Source: Streptomyces antarcticus (lineage in GTDB: Bacteria; Actinomycetota; Actinomycetes; Streptomycetales; Streptomycetaceae). Taken from it: a stretch of DNA of 47,423 nucleotides. The translations under genes and the position numbers were made by a program. Of the stretch, positions 26,731 through 33,831 are shown piece after piece. Location of the stretch: the NCBI RefSeq assembly GCF_026627255.1, contig NZ_JAPNLM010000020.1:77306-124728 (forward strand), in the 5' to 3' direction. Position 1 is the stretch's first letter, and every line of letters begins with the position of its first letter. The notes under the pieces were generated by a model. It was not told the DNA's origin and did no database searches. It saw nothing but the letters and a program-made list of their open reading frames with translations.

Positions 26731-26772
26731 AATCCGGCGTGAACAATCCGTCGTGAACGATCCGGCGTCGGC
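26731..26772 (-). repeat. Three tandem 14-bp repeats between the DUF1702 genes
   Basis: The units AATCCGGCGTGAAC, AATCCGTCGTGAAC and GATCCGGCGTCGGC lie head to tail, with the last more diverged. They occupy the intergenic space upstream of the second DUF1702 gene and could be a protein-binding array or a hairpin-free processing signal. Confidence 0.55.
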
Positions 26773-26778
26773 GAAACG

Positions 26779-27768
26779 TCAGACGAGCGCGCCCGCCGAC
26801 GTGCGCACCCGCTCGCGCACGTTGCGGCGCCACACCTCGTAGGCCGGTCCGACGCCGGCCTCGGGCGCGCTCGCAGCGGTCTCGTCGGCGAGCAGCGCGA
26901 CGGCCTCCACGTCCAGACCCGTGAACGCCTCCACGGCGGCCCGGCTGTGCTCGGGGATGAATCCCGCGTGGTGACGGGCCTTGGCCGCGAACACCGAGCC
27001 CTGCGCCAGGTGGTCCCAGTCCTCCCCCGCCTCGGCGCGCAGCGCCTCCCGGTCGGCGGCGGTGGTGCCCCCGGCGAAGGTGGCGGCCAGGCCGACGCCG
27101 CTCCACAGGTCGCCGTGGCGGGCCGAGGCGAATGCGCGCACGGCGGCCGAGACGTGTGCGACGTGGCCACCCTGGATGAACCACAGCGCCCGCCCGACGC
27201 CCTGGTCGAAGGCGCGCTGGAAGTAGTCCTCGTCGCCGTCCCACGCGTACGGGGTGTCCAGCCGCTGCCCGCCGACCCAGCGTTCGGTGTCGAAGTAGGC
27301 GCGGTCGAAGCCGTATCCGTCGACGCACAGCCAGCTCATGGCCGGGTAGTACTCAGGCTCGGTCAGATCCGGTACGAGCTTCTTCCACATCGGGCGCGGC
27401 AGCTTGGCCATGGCGAAGCCGATGCCGATGTAGTTGAGGAAGATGTGCCGCTTGCCGCCGCCCTGCAGCAGGTCGCGGGTGCGGTGGCCCTTGCCCGGGC
27501 CCATCACGTCACGGATGGCGCAGGCCATGGTGGCGCCCTCGTACGCGAAGCCCTGGACCTCCGGATCGACCAGGGCGAGCCGGCGCTCGATCGTCGCCAG
27601 CGTGCGGTCCTCGATGCCCCACTCGAAGCCGGTGACGACGGCCTGCGGTACTGCCTCCAGCTTGCGGGTTCGCGCGTTCGGCTCGACGGAGAAACCGCGC
27701 CCCGCGAAGCTCACTTCGTCCAGGGACGGGGCCATGGCCAGCCTGCGCAGTGCTCCCAGTGCGGGCAC
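26779..27768 (-). CDS. Enediyne protein UnbL (DUF1702), first copy
   Basis: The 329-aa DUF1702 protein has the same landmarks as its neighbour (QGFAYEGATMACAIRD, YIGIGFAMAKLPR, YGFDRAYFDTE, VGRALWFIQGG, GVGLAATFAGG). I set the start at the GTG at 27768, 5 nt after GAGGAGG, because the longer frame to 27843 adds a basic, unconserved extension and the chosen length equals that of the paralogue. It is the first gene of the PKS operon. Whether both copies are needed is unknown. Confidence 0.87.
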   Translation of the reverse strand: MPALGALRRLAMAPSLDEVSFAGRGFSVEPNARTRKLEAVPQAVVTGFEWGIEDRTLATIERRLALVDPEVQGFAYEGATMACAIRDVMGPGKGHRTRDLLQGGGKRHIFLNYIGIGFAMAKLPRPMWKKLVPDLTEPEYYPAMSWLCVDGYGFDRAYFDTERWVGGQRLDTPYAWDGDEDYFQRAFDQGVGRALWFIQGGHVAHVSAAVRAFASARHGDLWSGVGLAATFAGGTTAADREALRAEAGEDWDHLAQGSVFAAKARHHAGFIPEHSRAAVEAFTGLDVEAVALLADETAASAPEAGVGPAYEVWRRNVRERVRTSAGALV

Positions 27769-27930
27769 GGATGCCTCCTCGTGCGGGCCGCTCTGCCGGC
27801 GGCCGGAGGGCACATCGTGCGTGCCCGGGCGTGAGCGGATCATCTCCGTCCGTGCTCACCCGGCCGCTCCAGCGCCGTTCGAGCGCACTGAGGCATGTTG
27901 GCGCGCGTACCTGCTGTGTGCGTGGAGAGG

Positions 27931-28374
27931 TCAGCGGATGGAGCGCACGTCCACTTCCTCGTCGTGGACCCGGCGGCCGCATTGGCCGCAGTGCAGCTCG
28001 ACGTGAACGGTTCCCTCACAGCCGATGTGGTCGGCGCGGCGCGGCGGCCCCTGCTCGTGGTCCAGGTGGCGGTCACCCCACTGCATCAGGGCGATGATCC
28101 CGCGGGTGAGGTCCCTCCCGGCAGGGGTGAGCTGGTACTCGTAGCGCACCGGCCGGTCCTGGTAGGGCACCCGCTCCATGATTCCGTGTTCGACCAGCCG
28201 GGTGAGCCGGTTGGTCAGGACGTTGCGAGCAATGTCGAGGTTGCCGAGGAATCCGTCGAAGCGTTTGATACCGAGCAGCGCGGAGCGGACGATCAGCAAC
28301 GTCCAACGCTCCCCGACCACTTCCAGAGTCCGGGCCAGATTGCAGTCCTGCCCCTCGTACGTATGTCTCAGCAT
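27931..28374 (-). CDS. HxlR-family transcriptional regulator
   Basis: The 147-aa protein is a winged-helix HxlR regulator (CNLARTLEVVGERWTLLIVRSALLGIKRFDGFLG, then NVLTNRLTRLVEHGIMERVPY and RYEYQLTPAGRDL). It has an extra C-terminal segment with HCGQCGRRV, a possible metal or redox site. It precedes the PKS operon on the same strand by 162 bp and may control it. The ATG at 28374 is the natural start. Confidence 0.85.
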   Translation of the reverse strand: MLRHTYEGQDCNLARTLEVVGERWTLLIVRSALLGIKRFDGFLGNLDIARNVLTNRLTRLVEHGIMERVPYQDRPVRYEYQLTPAGRDLTRGIIALMQWGDRHLDHEQGPPRRADHIGCEGTVHVELHCGQCGRRVHDEEVDVRSIR

Positions 28375-28477
28375 CCGCTCACTCTATGTACCCTGCCGGT
28401 TTCGTGAAAGGACCAACGTGGCGAAGGAGGAACCGCTTTCCCGGGCCCCGTGGACACCCCGGAAAGCGGCGGGATCC

Positions 28478-29680
28478 TCAGGCCGCCTGCAGCAGCGGTT
28501 CCCCGCCGCCACCGCCCGGGCGGCCGAGGCGGTCGTAGGCGTAGGCGGCCGACACCAGCGTCATGTGGTGGTGCCAGCCGGGGTACGAACGGCCCTCGAA
28601 GTCGAGGAGCCCGAAGTCGTCCTCCAGCTCCCGCACGGTCTCGGCGCTGCGGTCCAGCAGGCCCGTCAGTGCCAGGACCTCCTCCGTCCGCGCGTGGGTG
28701 AGGTTGGTCAGCCACAGCTTGACGGGCTGGCGCCCACGCTCGGAGGCCACGGCGAACAGCCGGTAGGTGCGGTGCACCTGCATCCCGGTGGACGCCGGGT
28801 CGGGCAGCCGGACGAAGCTCGACATGACGGTGTGGTGGCGGCCGGGCCCACCGCCCCACGGGCCGACCGTCTCGATCCGGGTCAGGCCGGTCGCGTCGAA
28901 CTCGAAGAGGCTGCGGGCGGCGATCAGCATGCTCTTGCCGTCGGTCGCCTCGGGCCGGTGCAGCCGCAGGTGCCGGCCCGCCAGGACCTGCAGGCTGCCG
29001 GGGACGGCGACGACGAAGTCACGGCCGCGCTGGGAGAGCCCCCGTACGAGCCTGGCGGCGCCGGCCGACTCCCCCAGGTCGGCGACAACCGGCACGGGTG
29101 CGGTACGGGTGGCGCCGGCCAGGGTGTCGACGACGTCGAGCGCGTGCTGTTCAAGCGAGTGCTGCCCGGCGTCGTCGGGGATCCGGGTGCGCTGACGGCG
29201 CTCGGGGTCCTTGGTCCAGGAGCCCGGCAGCAGCAGCCGCCAGTCGACGGGAACGGCTCCGTCGCGCGTGGCGAGGAATCCGCCGACGCCCACCTGGCAG
29301 GTGACGGAGCGTCCGGTCGAGGGGACGAAGCGGCGGTGGACGCCACAGGAGTGCTCGCCGCGCTTGCGCAGCACCGCGAGGTCGAGCAGCCAGGCGCGCG
29401 GGGTCGTCTCCTGCTCGGTCCAGCGGGCGAGCTCGCTGCGGACCGGAGCCCAGTCCCAGGGACTCGCGTTGACGAACTGGTGCAGCGACTGGGACGCGGT
29501 CGGCGAATCCGAGACCGCGGCGGCGAGCCGGCGGACGGACTTCTTGCCCGGCGTGGTCAGCAGGCTCTGCACGTACATCTGGGCCCAGCGGCGCTGGTCC
29601 ATCCGCGGCAGGCCCTCGAAGACCCGTTCGGTGAACGCCGGCATCGAGACCTTCGAGCTCATCAAGGCGTGCATGACCAT
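28478..29680 (-). CDS. IS701-type DDE transposase-like protein, possibly domesticated
   Basis: The 400-aa protein aligns along its length with IS701-family transposases (TTPGKKSVRRLAAAVSDSPT, residues 43-62; CQVGVGGFLA; GWHHHMTLVSAAYAY near the C-terminus). Candidate DDE residues are Asp100 (WLLDLAVLRKRG, replacing the usual DDTGF-K-KG), Asp201 (VVADLGES) and an acidic residue around 353-355 (LEDDFGLL), where Glu is normal. No terminal inverted repeats or target duplication are visible. It has a good ribosome-binding site (GGAGGG) at 29680 and an ARE-like element upstream. A regulatory role inside the cluster is inference; an IS remnant is the alternative. Confidence 0.72.
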   Translation of the reverse strand: MVMHALMSSKVSMPAFTERVFEGLPRMDQRRWAQMYVQSLLTTPGKKSVRRLAAAVSDSPTASQSLHQFVNASPWDWAPVRSELARWTEQETTPRAWLLDLAVLRKRGEHSCGVHRRFVPSTGRSVTCQVGVGGFLATRDGAVPVDWRLLLPGSWTKDPERRQRTRIPDDAGQHSLEQHALDVVDTLAGATRTAPVPVVADLGESAGAARLVRGLSQRGRDFVVAVPGSLQVLAGRHLRLHRPEATDGKSMLIAARSLFEFDATGLTRIETVGPWGGGPGRHHTVMSSFVRLPDPASTGMQVHRTYRLFAVASERGRQPVKLWLTNLTHARTEEVLALTGLLDRSAETVRELEDDFGLLDFEGRSYPGWHHHMTLVSAAYAYDRLGRPGGGGGEPLLQAA

Positions 29681-30084
29681 GGCGGGTTCCCTCCTAGTGT
29701 CTGCCGACGGCCGGCGATCACCATGAAAGAATAGCGAACGTCCTGTTTTTTTTGCGACTCAGGAGAGTTGTTGAACCACTTCGCCAAGTCGGGCACGTGT
29801 ACCCGGCGTTCACCGCAGCACAGCTGCGACCCTGCGGACGGGGATCACGGCGGGGGCCGCACGGCTATCGCCGAGGCCGTCGATCCCCTTGCCCGCTCGG
29901 CCCTCGACACCCACGCAATCCGCGGACATCTTCGGCAACTCCACCTTGCACAGTGCCCCGCGGGCAGCGAAGGATGGTTTCCTAACGTGAAGACAGACCC
30001 AGAAAAAAAGTCCGGACCGGTGCACCGACGGCACGGAACCACGCCCCTCTTGCGCCCGGCAGCGAGTGCTCAAGGGGAGACAGC
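29681..30084. other. Divergent regulatory region, about 400 bp
   Basis: This gap separates the transposase-like gene (minus) from the first TetR gene (plus). It contains the ARE-like element at 29727-29755. A second A-run followed by GTCCGGACC (30003-30018) is just before the TetR gene but lacks the GGRCGTTC core. I see no coding region in it. Confidence 0.5.
29727..29755. promoter_or_regulatory. ARE-like operator upstream of the transposase-like gene
   Basis: Read on the minus strand, eight A residues lead into CAGGACGTTCG and then an AT-rich arm. The dyad centre is ACGT. It starts 47 nt upstream of the transposase-like start codon and matches the element in the receptor/afsA promoter. Confidence 0.5.
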
Positions 30085-30720
30085 ATGGTGAAGCAGGAGC
30101 GGGCGGTGCGCACGCGCTCCGCCTTGGTCCGGGCGGCCGCGGCGGAGTTCGACCGCGACGGGTACCACGGCACGTCGCTTGCGCGGATCAGCAAAGTCGC
30201 CAAGATCTCCATCGGCGCGGTCACCTTCCACTTCCCGTCCAAGAACGAACTCGCCGACGCGGTGTTCGAAGAGGGCCGGGCGATGACCGTGGCAGCGCTG
30301 GAGCAGATGGCCGCAGAGCCGGTCCCAGCGCTGCGCGCGGTGGTCGACCTCAGCTTGGAGCTGACCCGGCTGATGGAGGAGGAGACCGCCGTACGCTCCG
30401 CCATCCGGCTCTCCCGGGAGCGGCCGGGAAGCGCTTCCTGGTCGGATCTGTGGCTGCCCACGGTCCGTCGGCTCCTGGACCGGGCGTACGAAAATGGCCA
30501 ACTTCGCGACGACGCCCTGCCGGCGGACGTCACGGCACTGGTCGAGCACCTGCTCGGCGGCGCGGAGGCCTACCTCCGCCTGCGGCTGGCTACCGAGATC
30601 GCGTACGAGAGTGCCGTGGGCCAGCTCAAGCGGCTCTGGCACCTCGCCCTGGTCGGCGTTTCGGCCGACGGTTCGACAGGCGTCACGACGGCCGTTCCCC
30701 AGCCTCGTCCTTCGGACTGA
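30085..30720 (+). CDS. TetR/ArpA-type receptor or pseudo-receptor
   Basis: The 211-aa regulator has an N-terminal TetR HTH (AAAEFDRDGYHGTSLARISKVAKISIGAVTFHF, about 18-50) and the helical ligand-binding domain of gamma-butyrolactone receptors (ScbR/ArpA group). The ATG at 30085 follows AGGGGAGA. With the second receptor gene at 31917-32543 it forms the frequent receptor plus pseudo-receptor pair; which one binds the autoregulator cannot be told from sequence. Conserved Trp residues (W at 149 region, SWSDLWLP) fit the family. Confidence 0.83.
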   Translation: MVKQERAVRTRSALVRAAAAEFDRDGYHGTSLARISKVAKISIGAVTFHFPSKNELADAVFEEGRAMTVAALEQMAAEPVPALRAVVDLSLELTRLMEEETAVRSAIRLSRERPGSASWSDLWLPTVRRLLDRAYENGQLRDDALPADVTALVEHLLGGAEAYLRLRLATEIAYESAVGQLKRLWHLALVGVSADGSTGVTTAVPQPRPSD

Positions 30721-30860
30721 ACCGAGCTGCCGCACCACTGGTCGTCCCCCGTCGACCTGGTGCGGCCGCGTCCGGGCGGAGCACCCGCTGCCGCGCCTGG
30801 ACGCACCCTGAGGGACCCGGCACCGTGACTACCAGCACGCTGCCGGGCGCCCGGCACAAC

Positions 30861-30915
30861 CGTCTGCCCGCCGCCTGCCCGGAGCCCCTGCTCATGGGAA
30901 GGCGGCGGGCAGACG
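30861..30915. terminator. Hairpin between convergent TetR and SDR genes
   Basis: A 16-bp perfect stem (30861-30876 with 30900-30915) has a 23-nt loop. A perfect 16-bp palindrome (30841-30856) lies just before it. No T-run follows, so factor-dependent or weak termination is likely. Confidence 0.55.
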
Positions 30916-30969
30916 CAGGTGCGGCGGTATCCGCCGCCGCATCGGTTTCCTCCCGCGGGAGGCGTGCTC

Positions 30970-31920
30970 TCACACGCGGGCCAGGAACTCCCGGTACCAG
31001 GCGGCCGCCTGGTCCAGCCGCGCCAGCGGTCCGGGACCCGGCGGGCAGCCGGCGGCCTCCCAGATCTGCCTGCTGTCGTACCAGTGGTCCTGGGCGACCA
31101 GCCCGAACTGACGCGGACTCACCCGGCAGCCCGAGGCCGCCATGCGCTCCAGGCAATCGTCCCCGGAGAGGTCCTGGTCCACCTCGGCCACCACCCCCCG
31201 TTCGGCGAGCGACCTCACCAGGTCGCCCACGCGTACGGGCTCCGGATGGCCTGCGTGCCAGACCGTGCCGCCCTCCAGCGCCTGGCCGAGCGCGAGACGG
31301 GCGATGAGGCGGGCGAGGTCCCCGACGTCCACCAGGGACAGCAGGGCCCGCCCACCGCCCCACAACGCCTGTGTGGAGTCCAGGATTTGGGACAGGGCCG
31401 GAACCATCCAGCGGTCGCCTGTCCCGGTCACCAGACCGGGACGCAGCACCACCGCACCAGCCGCCAACGCGCCCGTCTCCGCGGCCAGCCGGGTCCGGCT
31501 GGCCGCGGAGACGGGCGCGGGGACGACTCCGCCGACCGGGATGTCCCGGTGCGGGCCGGGGCCGTAGACGGCTGCGGTGGAAAGGTGCACGATCCGGCGG
31601 GTGCCGGCCTTCCGCGCCTGGGCCATGAGCGCCGCGGTTCCCCCGACGTTCACGGCGTCACACTGCCGTTCGTCGGTGCCGATGAACGAGGCCAGGTGGA
31701 GCAGGACGTCCGCGTCCTCGCAGACTCCGCTCAGGGACGCGGGGTCGGACAGGTCCGCGGGGACCCACTCGTCGGCCCCAGCACCCTGCGGCGCCCTGCG
31801 CCCCACGGTCCGCAGCCGGAACCCGGATCCCGACTCGTCCCGGATCCGGGCGAGTTCGGCCAGAACCGCCGATCCGATGAAGCCGGTGGCGCCGGTGATC
31901 ACCACCTTGCCCGGAGTCAC
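30970..31920 (-). CDS. NAD-dependent epimerase/SDR of the butyrolactone locus
   Basis: The 316-aa protein has an extended-SDR Rossmann fold with GATGFIG near the N-terminus and HLASFIGTDERQCDAVNVGGT. In place of the usual YxxxK the sequence reads SRTRLAAE, so the catalytic Tyr and Lys look replaced by Ser and Arg. SDR genes beside afsA homologues reduce or modify butyrolactone precursors; that is the likely task. The GTG at 31920 overlaps the receptor gene stop (GTGA), so both belong to one operon. Confidence 0.78.
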   Translation of the reverse strand: MTPGKVVITGATGFIGSAVLAELARIRDESGSGFRLRTVGRRAPQGAGADEWVPADLSDPASLSGVCEDADVLLHLASFIGTDERQCDAVNVGGTAALMAQARKAGTRRIVHLSTAAVYGPGPHRDIPVGGVVPAPVSAASRTRLAAETGALAAGAVVLRPGLVTGTGDRWMVPALSQILDSTQALWGGGRALLSLVDVGDLARLIARLALGQALEGGTVWHAGHPEPVRVGDLVRSLAERGVVAEVDQDLSGDDCLERMAASGCRVSPRQFGLVAQDHWYDSRQIWEAAGCPPGPGPLARLDQAAAWYREFLARV

Positions 31921-32543
31921 GCGGCCTGCGTTTCGGAGTACGGCGGCATGACGAGGTTCGCCCGCACGTGCGCGGGAGCCAACGCCGGCAGCGTGTACCT
32001 CCACATGGCGACCAGGCGGTCATAGAGGTCCACCCGGCCCGTGGCGATGTTGGAGTAGATCTGCACTCCGGTGAAGGCCCCGGTCAGCAGGGTGGCGAAC
32101 TCACGCTCGTCGACGTCGTCGAGGAGCTCGCCGCGCTCACGCGCCGCGAACATGAAGAAGCTGAGCTGGTCCACCCACTCGTGGTAGGCGGTGGCGTCGG
32201 GCTTCCCGAACTCTCCCTGCTCGACGGCGAGCCGGACGCTGGCCCGGACCAGCACATTGGTCTGCAGGGCGTGCGCCATGAAGAACGTCAGGTCGATCAG
32301 CCTCTGCAGGCCGGGCTCGCCGACGGGGAAGGCGACGAACTCCTGCTGCTTCGCCATGACCTCGGAGGCCAGTTCCTGCTTGGACTTGAAGTGGAAGTAC
32401 ATGCCACCCTGGGTGACCCCGGCTTCCTCCATGATCTTGCTGATGCTGGCGCCGCTGTACCCGCACTCATCGAAGATCGCGGCGGCTGCATAGACGATGG
32501 ATTCCCGCGTCTTGACGGCCCGTTGCTGGCGCGGCTCGTTCAT
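31917..32543 (-). CDS. TetR/ArpA-type gamma-butyrolactone receptor
   Basis: The 208-aa TetR regulator (AAAIFDECGYSGASISKIMEEAGVTQGGMYFHFKSKQELA, about 16-55) belongs to the ArpA/ScbR family. I chose the ATG at 32543 because GAGGGAG lies upstream and the longer GTG or ATG options add a poor N-terminus. The gene is divergent from afsA with an ARE-like element between them, the classic arrangement of autoregulated receptors. It would release its operators upon binding the signal made by the AfsA homologue. Confidence 0.87.
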   Translation of the reverse strand: MNEPRQQRAVKTRESIVYAAAAIFDECGYSGASISKIMEEAGVTQGGMYFHFKSKQELASEVMAKQQEFVAFPVGEPGLQRLIDLTFFMAHALQTNVLVRASVRLAVEQGEFGKPDATAYHEWVDQLSFFMFAARERGELLDDVDEREFATLLTGAFTGVQIYSNIATGRVDLYDRLVAMWRYTLPALAPAHVRANLVMPPYSETQAA

Positions 32544-32563
32544 CAGGTGCCCGCTCCCTCTCG

Positions 32564-32593
32564 ACAAAAAAAACGAACGCCCTTATTTTACAG
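32564..32593. promoter_or_regulatory. ARE-like operator in the receptor/afsA promoter
   Basis: On the minus strand an A-rich arm AAAATAAG leads into GGGCGTTCG and a run of eight T residues. It lies 21 nt upstream of the receptor start and 64 nt upstream of afsA. It shares the GGRCGTTC core with the elements at 12167 and 29727. Confidence 0.55.
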
Positions 32594-32656
32594 GTCGGCC
32601 CGCGTGACTGGTAGTCCGCCCGGGCCTTCGCGTACGCACGCCGACAGGGGAGAGGC

Positions 32657-33601
32657 ATGCTCACAACACAAGAACGTCGTCTCATAGCGCAGCCGGATCT
32701 GACCAGCACCGTTGCACGAGAGTACGTACACCGAGCTGCCGTGTCGGAGGTGTTCCTGACCGGGTGGGCGAAGACGGGGACCGACACGTTCACGGTCAGC
32801 GCCCAGTGGCCGCGCAGCCACAGTTTTTACACGCCGTCGCACGACGTGCACGACCCGATGCTCCTGTGCGAGACGATCCGCCAGTGCGGCATGCTGCTCT
32901 CGCACACGGAGTACGGCCTCCCGTTCGGGCACAACATCGGTTGGTCCCGGGTGCAGTACGCGCTGAACCCGCAGGCCATGCGCATCGCCGCGAAGCCCGC
33001 CGACATCACCCTTCACGTGACGTGCTCCGACATCCGCAGCCGCCGGTCGCTGCCCACATCGATGACCATGCACATCGAGGCTGTTCGCGACGACTCGCTC
33101 CTGGCGGTGGCGAGCATCGGCTTCAACAACTACTCCCCCGCCGTGTACGAGCGGTTGCGCGCGGGACGCTCGGACGCCGCGCGGCTCTCCGAGTCGGCAC
33201 CGACGCCCCCGGACCCGGTCTCGCGCAGTGTGGCGGGCCGCCGGCGCAGTGACATCGTGCTCTCGCCCACGCAAGAGCGCTGGCGCTGGCAGTTGCGTGT
33301 GGACACCGCGCATCCGGTCCTTTTCGACCACCCGCTGGACCACGTCCCGGGGATGCTCCTGCTGGAGTCGGTCCGGCAGGCCGGGCTCGCTCTGGAGCCC
33401 TCGCTCGGCACGATGATGCCCACCTCGATGGACATGTCGTTCAACCACTATGTGGAATTCGACGCTCCGTGCTGGGTCGAAGCCGAGGCCGTGTCGTCCC
33501 ATGAGAGTGGAGCGCGACGAAGTGTGCGCGTGAACGGCATCCAAGGCGGTAGGTTCGCCTTCACGGCGACAGCGGAAATGACCGACATGTCGTCGGTCTG
33601 A
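32657..33601 (+). CDS. AfsA/ScbA-type gamma-butyrolactone synthase
   Basis: The 314-aa protein has two AfsA hot-dog repeats, with HDPMLLCETIRQCGML in the first and FDHPLDHVPGMLLLESVRQAG in the second. AfsA couples a beta-ketoacyl-ACP to dihydroxyacetone phosphate, giving the butenolide precursor of A-factor-type signals. The ATG at 32657 has AGGGGAGAGG just upstream. The divergent receptor and the SDR make up a full signalling module. It is likely repressed through the ARE-like site. Confidence 0.92.
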   Translation: MLTTQERRLIAQPDLTSTVAREYVHRAAVSEVFLTGWAKTGTDTFTVSAQWPRSHSFYTPSHDVHDPMLLCETIRQCGMLLSHTEYGLPFGHNIGWSRVQYALNPQAMRIAAKPADITLHVTCSDIRSRRSLPTSMTMHIEAVRDDSLLAVASIGFNNYSPAVYERLRAGRSDAARLSESAPTPPDPVSRSVAGRRRSDIVLSPTQERWRWQLRVDTAHPVLFDHPLDHVPGMLLLESVRQAGLALEPSLGTMMPTSMDMSFNHYVEFDAPCWVEAEAVSSHESGARRSVRVNGIQGGRFAFTATAEMTDMSSV

Positions 33602-33831
33602 CCGGAGTTGTGACGGAATCCCAACCGATGCACAGGGGGATCAGCACAGCCGACGATCCGTCGGCATACGTTCACTAGGGCGATCGAACCCGGTGCGCCA
33701 ACACCGGGGTTACGACCAACCAACTTGCTCCTACCTGCCGCAAGTGGGGCTACCAACCCCACACAGCAGGATTTTCGTCTCAACCGTGTTACGAGTTCCA
33801 ATGCCCACGACCTGATTGCGACCCCCACATC
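33602..33831. other. Region downstream of afsA with two short hairpins
   Basis: A 9-bp stem with one bulge (33687-33711) and a 6-bp stem GTGGGG/CCCCAC (33744-33762) lie here. They could end afsA transcription. No ribosome-binding site is clear for the next gene. Confidence 0.4.

Noticed and set aside
30001..30018. A-run followed by GTCCGGACC before the first TetR gene, as a fourth ARE-like site
   Set aside because: The GGRCGTTC core is absent, so I did not include it with the three better matches.
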